From NCBI GenBank assembly GCA_044870245.1, contig JBIOYR010000013.1:1-64000 (forward strand): 64,000 nucleotides of DNA. The letters are read 5' to 3'. Below, in pieces: positions 1 to 7,773 of the stretch (positions within the stretch are counted from its first letter, which is position 1; the number at the start of each line of letters is the position of its first letter). The DNA comes from DATAFF01 sp044870245. Its GTDB lineage: Bacteria; Pseudomonadota; Alphaproteobacteria; Rhizobiales; Aestuariivirgaceae. A program made the translations under genes and the position numbers. Below the pieces are notes generated by a model that was given only the letters and a program-made list of their open reading frames with translations, was not told where the DNA came from and made no database searches.

Positions 1-1
1 G

Positions 2-124
2 CAGCTCAAGCGCCTCAAGCCGCTACCGCTTTCATGGGCCGATCAGCGCAGGATTCTGGGCTTCGCCGCCGTGAATTTACTGGCATTATCCCACATCACC
101 GATCATCACTGGGCCAAAGTCTAG
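2..124 (+). pseudogene. Possible tyrosine-integrase remnant, cut by the window edge
   Basis: An open frame enters from the left edge and stops at a TAG ending at 124. It gives about 40 residues and contains LPLSWADQRRIL, which resembles the PLSW-xEQ segment at the start of the catalytic domain of some phage or island tyrosine integrases. The following residues do not continue the integrase pattern and no catalytic R-H-R-Y set is present, so an intact enzyme is not encoded here. It lies about 165 bp from the 3' end of a tRNA gene, a common island integration site. The assignment rests on one short motif plus context and is weak; it could instead be the tail of an unrelated protein. Confidence 0.3.
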
Positions 125-287
125 GACGGCAATATCGGCCAGCAGAGACGAACCGAGAATTGGCACGCCTTCGGGCGAACGAAGGCAGTCTCGCGTCCTG
201 ACTTTCCTGAAAACCACCCGCGCCAAGCCGCACAAACCAGCCTCTCTACCGGACGGCCCAAAGCAAGTGGACAGATTGGAGACTTAA

Positions 288-363
288 TGGTGGGCGATGC
301 TGGACTCGAACCAGCGACCCCTGCGATGTGAACACAGTGCTCTACCAGCTGAGCTAATCGCCC
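288..363 (-). tRNA. tRNA-Val (anticodon CAC)
   Basis: The minus strand folds as a 76-nt cloverleaf. The acceptor GGGCGAT pairs with ATCGCCC, followed by an encoded ACCA end. The D arm has AGCTCAGCTGGTAGAGC. The anticodon stem CTGTG/CGCAG closes the loop TTCACAT, which places CAC at positions 34-36, reading GTG valine codons. The T loop is TTCGAGTC. The 3' end faces the left side of the window, where the possible integrase fragment lies. Confidence 0.97.
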
Positions 364-400
364 GAGGGGAGGGGGATATAGAAGCCGATCGTCGTGCAAG

Positions 401-1096
401 TCAAGGCTCGGGGAGCGTTTGCCGGACACTCCGGAGATAGCCGGCGATCGCCGGCCAGACATGGTCCATGTGATCGACCGTGTGGTCGGGATTGAATTCC
501 GAGACATGCCGATCGGTGTAGCCGAAGGTGACGGCGATAACCGGGACCCCGGCGGCCCGGGCGGTGAGAATATCGGTCTCGCTGTCGCCGATCATCACCG
601 AGCCGCCGCCGGTCGCGCCGAGGCGCTCCACTGCTTCGTGGTAGGGTGCGGGGTTTGGCTTGGAGATGCCGATGGTGTCGGCGCCGATGATCGCGCCGAA
701 ACGGTGAGTCAAGCCTAGTCGGTCCATGAGCCTGAGGGAGAGTCTTTCCTGCTTGTTGGTGCAGATGCCGAGCTTGACCCCGGCAGCTTCGAGCCGGTCG
801 AGCAGCGCCAGGGTGCCGGGGAACGGTTCGCTGTCGACCGCGATATTCTCGGTGTAGTAGGCGATGAAGGCGTCATAGAGCGAATCCACCAGATTGGCGG
901 GAACCGGCGTCCCGGTCGCCGCGAAACCGCGTTCGATCATCCGGCGCGCACCTCTGCCGACAAAAGGACGGAGCTCTGCAACCGAAATGGCCCGCCGACC
1001 TTGTGAAGACAGCACGTGGTTGGTAGCGCGGGTGAGATCGGGAGCGGTGTCGATCAGCGTGCCGTCGAGGTCGAAAATTGCTGCAAAGGGGGCCAT
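401..1096 (-). CDS. gph: Phosphoglycolate phosphatase (HAD superfamily)
   Basis: This 231-residue protein is a HAD hydrolase of the Gph type, which dephosphorylates 2-phosphoglycolate in the cytosol. All four HAD motifs are visible: DLDGT with nucleophile Asp9 and acid/base Asp11, Thr113 in CTNK, Lys146 in SKPNP, and the metal-binding GDSETD at 170-175. The alpha-helical cap lies between motifs I and II, as in the C1-cap subfamily. Length matches the family (220-240). It is divergent from the aldehyde dehydrogenase gene, with about 100 bp between the starts. Related HAD phosphatases such as pyrophosphatase PpaX share these motifs, so substrate identity is inferred. Confidence 0.85.
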   Translation of the reverse strand: MAPFAAIFDLDGTLIDTAPDLTRATNHVLSSQGRRAISVAELRPFVGRGARRMIERGFAATGTPVPANLVDSLYDAFIAYYTENIAVDSEPFPGTLALLDRLEAAGVKLGICTNKQERLSLRLMDRLGLTHRFGAIIGADTIGISKPNPAPYHEAVERLGATGGGSVMIGDSETDILTARAAGVPVIAVTFGYTDRHVSEFNPDHTVDHMDHVWPAIAGYLRSVRQTLPEP

Positions 1097-1194
1097 CTGT
1101 CGTCCTTTTGCCGGGCGTGTTACAAGCCCCCATCTTTAGGGCATTGGCGAGGAGCGAAGAAACCGCTCCCGCGGTTCAAGTCAAGGAGGCTGCC

Positions 1195-2676
1195 ATGGAC
1201 GTGCGCAGAGGCCAAGCGTTGCGTGACCGAATCAAGGACCGATCGCTGATCAAGGAGGCCTGCTACATTGGCGGAAAATGGGTGCCGGCCGGAGGTAATG
1301 CGATCGAGGTCACCAACCCGGCCGATGGCGAGGTCATCGCGGTGGTCCCTCGCTTCGGTCGGGAAGAGACCCGGCAAGCCATCGAAGCCGCCGAGCGGGC
1401 CGGGCCGGGGTGGGCAGCGAAATCCGCCAAGGATCGCGCGGTAAGCTTGCGAAAGTGGTTCAACCTGATCCTGGAAAACCAGGAGGACCTGGCCCAGATC
1501 ATGACAGCCGAGCAGGGCAAGCCGCTGGCCGAGGCACGTGGCGAGGTGGTCTATGGCGCGTCGTTCATTGAGTTCTTCGCCGAGGAGGGCAAGCGCCTTT
1601 ATGGCGAGACCATTCCCTCGCCATTCCCCCAGGCGCGGATCCTGGTGATCCGCCAGCCGGTCGGCGTGGTGGCGGCGATCACCCCGTGGAATTTCCCGAT
1701 CGCCATGATCACCCGCAAGGCTGGGCCGGCGCTCGCCGCCGGGTGCACGATGGTGCTGAAGCCGGCTTCGGAGACACCGCTGTCGGCGCTGGCGCTGGCG
1801 GAGCTCGCCGAGCGTGCCGGCATCCCCGCGGGCGTGCTCAACGTGGTGACCGGCAGCGCGCGCGAGATCGGCGGCGAGATGACGGCCTCCCCGATTGTGC
1901 GCATGCTGACTTTCACCGGCTCGACGGCAGTCGGCAAGGTACTGCTCGAGCAATGTGCCGGGACTGTCAAAAAGGTCGGAATGGAACTCGGGGGCAATGC
2001 GCCGTTCATCGTGTTCGACGATGCCGATATCGACGCAGCGGTCACCGGGGCGATGGCCTCGAAATACCGCAATGCCGGACAGACCTGCGTGTGCGCCAAC
2101 CGCATCCTGGTGCAGGACAAGGTCTACGACAAATTTGCCGAGAAGCTCTCCGCCGCCGTCGCCAAGATGAAGGTCGGACCGGGGACCGAGGAGGGCGTGA
2201 CCACCGGCCCGTTGATCAATCATGCGGCGATCGAGAAGGTCGAGGAGCATGTCCAGGATGCACTCGCCAAGGGTGCCAAGCTGGTCGTCGGCGGCAAGTC
2301 GCTCGGCGGCAATTTCTACCAGCCGACCATCCTGCGCGACGTGACGAGCGACATGGCGGTGGCGCGCGAGGAGACCTTCGGCCCGGTGGCGCCGCTTTTC
2401 CGCTTCGCCACCGAGGAGGAGGCGATCGCCATGGCCAACGACACCGAGTTCGGTCTTGCCTGCTATTTCTACAGCCGTGATGTCGGCCGCATCTGGCGGG
2501 TCGGTGAGGCGTTGGAGTACGGCATCGTCGGGATCAACGAAGGAATCATCTCGACCGAGGTGGCGCCGTTTGGCGGCGTGAAGGAATCGGGCATCGGACG
2601 CGAAGGATCGCATCACGGCATGGACGAGTTCACCGAATTCAAATACATGCTGATGGGCGGATTGGCGAAGCCTTGA
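1195..2676 (+). CDS. gabD: NAD(P)-dependent succinate-semialdehyde dehydrogenase family protein
   Basis: A 493-residue ALDH-superfamily enzyme expected to oxidise succinate semialdehyde to succinate in GABA breakdown. Visible features are the cofactor-binding TPWNFP (about 164-169) and GFTGST-type turn (TFTGSTAVG), the general base Glu264 in MELGG, and the nucleophile Cys298 in NAGQTC. The tail GREGSHHGMDEFTEFKY is typical of GabD-type SSADHs. The ATG at 1195 is chosen because AAGGAGG sits 8-9 nt upstream; the open frame extends further 5' but lacks a ribosome site. Only 16 bp separates it from rpiA, so the two may be cotranscribed. Exact semialdehyde specificity is inferred from similarity to GabD. 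Confidence 0.85.
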   Translation: MDVRRGQALRDRIKDRSLIKEACYIGGKWVPAGGNAIEVTNPADGEVIAVVPRFGREETRQAIEAAERAGPGWAAKSAKDRAVSLRKWFNLILENQEDLAQIMTAEQGKPLAEARGEVVYGASFIEFFAEEGKRLYGETIPSPFPQARILVIRQPVGVVAAITPWNFPIAMITRKAGPALAAGCTMVLKPASETPLSALALAELAERAGIPAGVLNVVTGSAREIGGEMTASPIVRMLTFTGSTAVGKVLLEQCAGTVKKVGMELGGNAPFIVFDDADIDAAVTGAMASKYRNAGQTCVCANRILVQDKVYDKFAEKLSAAVAKMKVGPGTEEGVTTGPLINHAAIEKVEEHVQDALAKGAKLVVGGKSLGGNFYQPTILRDVTSDMAVAREETFGPVAPLFRFATEEEAIAMANDTEFGLACYFYSRDVGRIWRVGEALEYGIVGINEGIISTEVAPFGGVKESGIGREGSHHGMDEFTEFKYMLMGGLAKP

Positions 2677-2692
2677 AACCCGCAAAGCGTCC

Positions 2693-3397
2693 GTGGACTT
2701 TTCGGTGAGCGGCGAGCTTGAGAAAGCGGCGGCGGCGCGGGCAGCGCTTGCCGAGGTGAAGCAGGGAACGCTCCTCGGACTCGGCACCGGCTCGACGGTC
2801 GCCGCCTTGCTTCCGTTGCTCGCCGAGCAGGTCAGGGGCGGGCTCGACATCATGGCGGTGCCGACGTCGGAAGCGACGCGGCGGCTTGCCACCTCTCTCG
2901 GAATCCGGCTCACCAGCCTCGATGAGGTCGAGACACTCGACCTCACCATCGATGGTGCCGACGAGATCGATCCCAAGCTCAATCTGATCAAGGGCGGTGG
3001 CGGAGCTCTGGTGCGTGAGAAAATCGTCGCGGCAAGCTCGCGGCGGTTGGTGATCATCGCCGATCGGTCGAAGCAGGTTGCGACGCTGGGGGCGTTTCCC
3101 CTTGCCGTCGAGATCGTGCCGTTCGGGGCCGGCGCCACGCTGCGCAAGCTTGCCCAATTGGTGTCGCAGATGAGCCGCGATGGCCGGGTCAGGTTGCGTC
3201 GGCAGCAGGGCGAGGCCGTGGTCAGCGACAATGGCAACCTCCTCGCCGACTGCAGTTTCGGAACGATCACGGATCCGGTCGCGGTCGGGCAGGCCCTGGC
3301 CGACATGCCCGGCGTGGTCGACCATGGCCTGTTTCTCGGCATGGCCGATTGCGCCTATCTCGGAACCTCGCAAGGGATCCTCACCCTTCACCGTTGA
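2693..3397 (+). CDS. rpiA: Ribose-5-phosphate isomerase A
   Basis: A 234-residue RpiA that interconverts ribose-5-phosphate and ribulose-5-phosphate in the pentose phosphate pathway. The phosphate-binding GTGST is at 31-35, the active-site DGADE at 87-91, and the KGGGGALVREK loop around 100-110 carries the catalytic Glu109. Length is typical of alphaproteobacterial RpiA. The start is a GTG 16 bp after the dehydrogenase stop; no in-frame ATG precedes the conserved region. It is followed by a DUF2059 gene and gor, an order also seen in rhizobia. Confidence 0.93.
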   Translation: MDFSVSGELEKAAAARAALAEVKQGTLLGLGTGSTVAALLPLLAEQVRGGLDIMAVPTSEATRRLATSLGIRLTSLDEVETLDLTIDGADEIDPKLNLIKGGGGALVREKIVAASSRRLVIIADRSKQVATLGAFPLAVEIVPFGAGATLRKLAQLVSQMSRDGRVRLRRQQGEAVVSDNGNLLADCSFGTITDPVAVGQALADMPGVVDHGLFLGMADCAYLGTSQGILTLHR

Positions 3398-3422
3398 GGT
3401 CCCATAACCACGTGGAGTCCAG

Positions 3423-3929
3423 ATGTTCTTGAAAAAGTTCGCGCTTTTACTCGCCTTCGGTGCCCTGACAGGATCGATCGCGACGGCGCAGGAGGCGCTG
3501 TCGGACAAGCGGCTCGACCTCGCCAAGCAACTCCTGAACAATAGTGACTTCCCTGGCCAGATCATGCGGGCGATCGGGCCGCAGCTCTCGCTCGATCTGA
3601 CGGAGCGCTACAAGAAAGTCGGCAAGCCGGCGGAAGAGAAGGTGGTCAGCGATTTCCTCGCGGAGTTCGGCAAGGTCATGAAGGGACGTCTCGATACGGC
3701 GCTGGGCGCAGCCACCCCGGCAGTTGCCCGGGTGTTCACCGAGGAGGAGCTCGCAGCACTCGTGGAGATGTCGGGGACGCCGGTCGGAAAGAGCGCACTC
3801 GAGAAGTTTCCAAGCTATTTCGGGGCCGTGATGAGCCAGGTCGGGCCCATGTTGCAGCGGGAAGTGCCCGGCGCGATCAAGGAGACATCGGAAACCTTGA
3901 AGCAGCGCGGGATCGAGCTGCCGCAATAG
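3423..3929 (+). CDS. Exported DUF2059 protein
   Basis: A 168-residue protein with an N-terminal signal peptide (Lys-Lys, then a hydrophobic stretch and an Ala-x-Ala-type cleavage site near residue 22). The remainder is helical and charged, with the DUF2059 pattern of a C-terminal repeat-like segment in which a phenylalanine-rich helix (EEELAALVEM, then KFPSYF) follows the N-terminal helices. It is probably periplasmic. No biochemical function is established for the family. It sits 25 bp after rpiA and 15 bp before gor, probably in one operon. Confidence 0.8.
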   Translation: MFLKKFALLLAFGALTGSIATAQEALSDKRLDLAKQLLNNSDFPGQIMRAIGPQLSLDLTERYKKVGKPAEEKVVSDFLAEFGKVMKGRLDTALGAATPAVARVFTEEELAALVEMSGTPVGKSALEKFPSYFGAVMSQVGPMLQREVPGAIKETSETLKQRGIELPQ

Positions 3930-3944
3930 TCATCGGACAATGCC

Positions 3945-5312
3945 ATGGCCGCCTTTGACTATGACCTCATCATCATCGGCGCCGGATCGGGCGGCGTCAG
4001 GGCGGCACGCATTGCGGCGCGTCATGGCGCCAAGGTGGCGGTGGCGGAGGAGTATCGGCTCGGCGGCACATGCGTGATCCGCGGCTGCGTGCCGAAGAAG
4101 CTGCTGGTCTATGCGAGCCGCTTCGCCGATGCGTTCGAGGACTCGATCGGCTTCGGCTGGACGACCTCGGGAGTCAGCTTCGACTGGGCGACGCTGGTCG
4201 CCAACAAGGACCAGGAGATCGCGCGGCTCGAGGCCGTCTACAAACGCACGCTGGAAGCGGCTGGGGTCCACATTTTTGCTTCGCGTGCCGTGCTGCGCGA
4301 CCGTCACACGGTCGTGCTCGAGGCCGAGAGGCGGGAAGTCACCGCCCGCTACATGCTGATCGCAACCGGCGCGATGCCGGTCCGCAGCGGGGCGATCGTC
4401 GGCAGCGAGCACGCCATCACGTCCAATGAAGCGTTCAATCTGAGCGCGCTGCCGGAGCGGATCGTGATCTTCGGCGGCGGCTATATCGCGGTGGAGTTCG
4501 CCGGGATCTTCAACGGTTTGGGCTCGGCGACAACGCTCGTCTATCGTGGACCGGAAATCCTGAGGGGGTTCGATGACGACCTCAGGCGCGGTGTGCGCGA
4601 GGCGATGACGCGGCGCGGCATTGAAGTGATCTGCGGGGCAGCGCTGACGTCGATCGAAGGGACGCCTGGGAAACTGAGCAGCAGGCTGACGACCGGCGAG
4701 ACAATCGAGACGGACCAGGTGATGCTGGCGATGGGGCGCCGGCCCAACACGCATGGCATGGGACTCGAGACCGCAGGGGTGGTCCTCGACGCTCTAGGCG
4801 CTGTGGTGGTCGATCGCTTCTCGCAATCGAGCATCGAGAACGTGTTTGCAGTCGGCGACGTGACGAACCGGCTCAATCTCACTCCGGTGGCCATCCGCGA
4901 AGGTCATGCTTTCGCCGATACGGTGTTCGGGGGAAAGCCGATGGCGGTCGACCATCTCAACGTTCCGACCGCCGTATTCTCGCAGCCGGAGATCGGGACC
5001 GTCGGACTGAGCGAGGCGCGGGCGCGCGAGCTTTGTGCAAAGGTCGCGGTCTACAAGACGAGCTTCCGCGGCATGCAGAACACGCTGGCCGGCCGTGACG
5101 AGCGCACTATGATGAAGCTGGTGGTTGATGGCGAAAGCGGGCGCGTCGTCGGCTGTCACATTCTCGGTCCCGACGCTTCGGAATTGGCTCAGATCCTGGC
5201 AATTGCCATGAAGGCGGGCGCGACCAAGGCCGATTTCGACGCCACCGTGGCAATCCATCCGACCGCCGCCGAGGAGCTCGTCACCTTGGCTGAGCCCTGG
5301 GAGGGCGATTAG
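3945..5312 (+). CDS. gor: Glutathione-disulfide reductase
   Basis: A 455-residue flavoprotein disulfide reductase that reduces oxidised glutathione with NADPH. An FAD-binding GAGSGG lies at 12-17 and the redox disulfide is Cys43/Cys48 in GGTCVIRGCVPKK, which is glutathione-reductase-like rather than lipoamide-dehydrogenase-like. A second nucleotide-binding GGGYIAVEFAG lies near 178. The dimer-interface acid pair is His438 and Glu443 in HPTAAEE. Length is standard. It ends the rpiA-DUF2059-gor run and is followed by a stress sigma factor. Confidence 0.93.
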   Translation: MAAFDYDLIIIGAGSGGVRAARIAARHGAKVAVAEEYRLGGTCVIRGCVPKKLLVYASRFADAFEDSIGFGWTTSGVSFDWATLVANKDQEIARLEAVYKRTLEAAGVHIFASRAVLRDRHTVVLEAERREVTARYMLIATGAMPVRSGAIVGSEHAITSNEAFNLSALPERIVIFGGGYIAVEFAGIFNGLGSATTLVYRGPEILRGFDDDLRRGVREAMTRRGIEVICGAALTSIEGTPGKLSSRLTTGETIETDQVMLAMGRRPNTHGMGLETAGVVLDALGAVVVDRFSQSSIENVFAVGDVTNRLNLTPVAIREGHAFADTVFGGKPMAVDHLNVPTAVFSQPEIGTVGLSEARARELCAKVAVYKTSFRGMQNTLAGRDERTMMKLVVDGESGRVVGCHILGPDASELAQILAIAMKAGATKADFDATVAIHPTAAEELVTLAEPWEGD

Positions 5313-5318
5313 CCTGGC

Positions 5319-5346
5319 GGAATAAGGAAGGAAATTCAGTCGTATA
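5319..5346 (+). promoter_or_regulatory. Candidate ECF-sigma promoter
   Basis: GGAATA at 5319-5324 and CGTATA at 5341-5346 are separated by 16 bp, about 25 bp upstream of the ECF sigma gene. A GGAA-type -35 with a CGT-type -10 at this spacing is the usual ECF promoter layout, so the sigma factor may drive its own operon. This rests on pattern only. Confidence 0.4.
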
Positions 5347-5370
5347 GTCCTCGAGCAGGGCGGTTGCGCG

Positions 5371-5880
5371 ATGAGCTTCAAGACCGAATTGGTCACCCAT
5401 ATTCCGTTCTTGAGGCGGTTCGCTCGGGCGCTGACCGGCGATCAGGTCCTTGCTGACGATCTGGTGCAGGATTGCATCGAACGGGCTCTGCGCAAGCATG
5501 AGCTGTACGATCCAGAGCGGCCGATGCGCGCCTGGCTCTACACCATTCTGCGCAATTTGCATGTCAGCGGGCGTCGGAGCGAGCTCCGGCGCGGCGCGAA
5601 TATCGGACTCGACGAGATTCCGAGCGGGGCCGACGCGGTGCCGCCGCGTCAGGAGGATCGGTTGGCACTCAGTGATATTGAGGAGGCGGTTCGGCGGTTG
5701 CCGCTGGTGCAACGCGAGGTGCTGCTACTCGTGGTCCTGGAGGAGATGAGCTATCGCGATGTTGCTGAGATCACCGGTGTTCCAATCGGAACCGTCATGT
5801 CACGCCTGTCGCGCGCGCGGTCGTTCCTGCGACAGGAATTCGACGGGGATAAGGAGCCGCGATTGAGACGAGTAAAATGA
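5371..5880 (+). CDS. ECF-family RNA polymerase sigma factor
   Basis: A 169-residue sigma factor with only regions sigma2 and sigma4, the ECF architecture. The region-2 core includes ADDLVQDCIERAL and PMRAWLYTILRN, and region 4 includes PLVQREVLLLVVLEEMSYRDVAEITGVPIGTVMSRLSRAR, split here by the usual helix-turn-helix. An acidic linker with a short DEIP segment joins the two. The gene overlaps the next one by ATGA, and that gene encodes its likely anti-sigma factor. A matching GGAATA/CGTATA promoter lies just upstream. The inducing stress cannot be read from the sequence. Confidence 0.9.
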   Translation: MSFKTELVTHIPFLRRFARALTGDQVLADDLVQDCIERALRKHELYDPERPMRAWLYTILRNLHVSGRRSELRRGANIGLDEIPSGADAVPPRQEDRLALSDIEEAVRRLPLVQREVLLLVVLEEMSYRDVAEITGVPIGTVMSRLSRARSFLRQEFDGDKEPRLRRVK

Positions 5881-6647
5881 CAAAGCTCAGGAAAATCGAT
5901 GATTGGGCGCTGAGCGCCTATGCCGATGGCGAGCTTTCCGGCGATGCGGCCGCCGAGATCGAAGCGTTGCTGCGCGAGGATCCGGAATCACAGCTCATGC
6001 TCGCCGAGCTCAAGCGCCAGAAGGCAGCGCTCAAGCAGGCCTATGATCCTGTGCTGGCCGAGACGATTCCACCGGCCATCAAGAGCATGGTGGCACGATC
6101 GCGGTTAGGCCAGTGGCGGCAGGCGGCGCGGCGGTTGATGCTGATTGGAGCGCTTGCGGCAGCCGTGGCGCTGGTCGTTCATGCAGTCGATCTACGCGAG
6201 CTGACGAGATATCAGGGGGCCGATATGGCGATCGCGGTGCGCTCGGCACATGCCGTCTATGGTAGCGAGATCAGGCACCCGGTCGAAGTGGCGGCCGATC
6301 AGCGTGACCATTTGATGACCTGGTTGTCGAAGCGTCTGGGCCAGCCGGTCAACGCCCCCGACCTCGTCCAGCAAGGCTATCAGCTCGTCGGCGGCAGGCT
6401 GCTGTCGCTCGGGGACAAGCCGGCGGCCTATTTCATGTATGAAAATGCCAGGAAGCAGCGGATGTCGCTCTATATCATGGCCAATCCGGAGCACCGCGAC
6501 ACGGCGTTCCGGATTGAAGAGGCGGACGGTATCATGACCTGCTACTGGCTGGACGGGCCGCTGGGCTATGCGCTCGCCGGCGAGATGTCGCGGGCCGAGA
6601 TGGAGCCGATCGCCCATGCGGTCTATGAGGCGCTCGACCGGACTTAG
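5877..6647 (+). CDS. Membrane anti-sigma factor
   Basis: A 256-residue protein translationally coupled (ATGA) to the ECF sigma gene. The N-terminus has the short helical anti-sigma segment with LSAYADGELSGD and paired ELLRED-like helices, without the HxxxCxxC zinc motif of ZAS proteins. A single membrane span is predicted at about 87-104 (LMLIGALAAAVALVVHAV). The periplasmic part (about 105-256) has no domain I can name and may sense the signal. This is the expected inner-membrane partner that sequesters the sigma factor. The pairing rests on gene order and N-terminal pattern. Confidence 0.8.
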   Translation: MTKLRKIDDWALSAYADGELSGDAAAEIEALLREDPESQLMLAELKRQKAALKQAYDPVLAETIPPAIKSMVARSRLGQWRQAARRLMLIGALAAAVALVVHAVDLRELTRYQGADMAIAVRSAHAVYGSEIRHPVEVAADQRDHLMTWLSKRLGQPVNAPDLVQQGYQLVGGRLLSLGDKPAAYFMYENARKQRMSLYIMANPEHRDTAFRIEEADGIMTCYWLDGPLGYALAGEMSRAEMEPIAHAVYEALDRT

Positions 6648-6656
6648 GTCATCTCG

Positions 6657-7250
6657 CTAATCGAGAACCTGAAAATGTGCCTCGGTCGGCTGGCGGCTGT
6701 TGATCGCCAGGATGTCCTGCGGACAAGCCGACATGGCGCAGATGCTGTCCAGCTCGGCGCGGAACACCACATAATCACCAGGCTTGGACAAGGCGGGCTC
6801 GAAGGCCAGGCTGCCGTTCTGCTCCCACGGGATGTTCATGAACAGGTTTAGCGAGGCCGGCGTATAGGGGATGTAGATCCCAAGCTCGTACAGGCCGGCA
6901 TGGAGATTGTCACGGCAATTGTCGTGATAATCGTTGCAGCCGAGGAGTCCGTAGCGCTCATTGTCGCAGGGCGCCATCACCGTGTCGTGGCGTCCTGGCG
7001 AGGTGTCATGCTCAAGGGTGAGGATGGGCCGTCGATGGTTGGTGTACATCTTGTCGCCGACAACCGGATAGAGCCTGGTCCAGGTGGCGCGGCAATGCTC
7101 CATGCCGAGATATTCATTCGTCTGGCCGGCAACGAATGCCCAGAAGTCGACCACCTGGGTGCCGTGTGTATTGATGATCTTGATAGCCTGACCCTTGGCC
7201 AACCGGGTTGCCTTGCCGCGCCTGGCGGGTATCACCTGCAACTCTGTCAT
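6657..7250 (-). CDS. DUF1989 / urea carboxylase-associated family protein
   Basis: A 197-residue cytosolic protein of the DUF1989 family, whose members are often encoded beside urea carboxylase or purine and amidine breakdown genes. Typical segments are GTQVVDFWAF, the YLGMEHCRA region, and LLGCNDYHDNCRDNL in the middle, followed by PASLNLFMNIPW. Conserved Cys and His residues suggest a metal site, but the reaction is not settled for this subgroup. The start is set at the ATG at 7250, preceded by GAGGAGGA at suitable spacing; the open frame runs 13 codons further upstream. A nearby carbamoyl-amidohydrolase gene suggests a nitrogen-scavenging role. Confidence 0.75.
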   Translation of the reverse strand: MTELQVIPARRGKATRLAKGQAIKIINTHGTQVVDFWAFVAGQTNEYLGMEHCRATWTRLYPVVGDKMYTNHRRPILTLEHDTSPGRHDTVMAPCDNERYGLLGCNDYHDNCRDNLHAGLYELGIYIPYTPASLNLFMNIPWEQNGSLAFEPALSKPGDYVVFRAELDSICAMSACPQDILAINSRQPTEAHFQVLD

Positions 7251-7317
7251 TGTCTTGCTGTCCTCCTCTTGGGCCTCGCCAGTAGGCATGGGTAACAGAG
7301 GGCAGGCAAGAGTTTCG

Positions 7318-7722
7318 TCAAGGGCGGTTCGGTGCAGGTTTCTGGAGCAGTTGCTCGCGCAGCTCGCGGAGAAAGTTCGCGTTGTCGACGATCATCTTGC
7401 GCAATGCTCTCATCTCTTCATCATGCTTCGTGTCGCGTTCTGCGATGATTTGGGCGACGTCAAAGCCCACGCCGAGGGCGTCGATATTGAGAGCGCGCAC
7501 GGCGAGAAGGAGGGACAAGACGGCGGCCGTGGCAGCAAAGGCGCTCCAGATGATGAGCTTGCGCAGCGGATCGATTGCTTCGTGCACGGTTCTGGTCAGC
7601 TCCGCTCGGTCGGGCATCGCGTCGAGGCGCTGAAAGATCAAGGCGAGCTTGCCATCGATCTTCGCCTCGAGGGTTTCGAGTCGTGCATCGAAAAGCTGGT
7701 GAGTCTCCTCCGTGGCGTTCAT
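7318..7722 (-). CDS. Small coiled-coil membrane protein, function unknown
   Basis: A 134-residue protein that I do not recognise. It has a charged helical N-terminus with heptad spacing (about 1-45), one hydrophobic span at about 57-75 (IIWSAFAATAAVLSLLLAV) and a second charged helix (about 90-125). A single-pass or peripheral membrane protein with coiled coils on both sides is the simplest reading. A GAGGA lies about 9 nt before the ATG. It sits between the DUF1989 gene and the oppositely oriented amidohydrolase. Confidence 0.6.
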   Translation of the reverse strand: MNATEETHQLFDARLETLEAKIDGKLALIFQRLDAMPDRAELTRTVHEAIDPLRKLIIWSAFAATAAVLSLLLAVRALNIDALGVGFDVAQIIAERDTKHDEEMRALRKMIVDNANFLRELREQLLQKPAPNRP

Positions 7723-7773
7723 TGTCGCGGTCCTCGGTCATCGAGAATCTTGAATACCCTCATAGGTAGTGAA

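Noticed and set aside
1120..3342. A 740-codon open frame antisense to gabD and rpiA
   Set aside because: The opposite strand carries clear ALDH and RpiA motifs. Long antisense frames are common at high GC.
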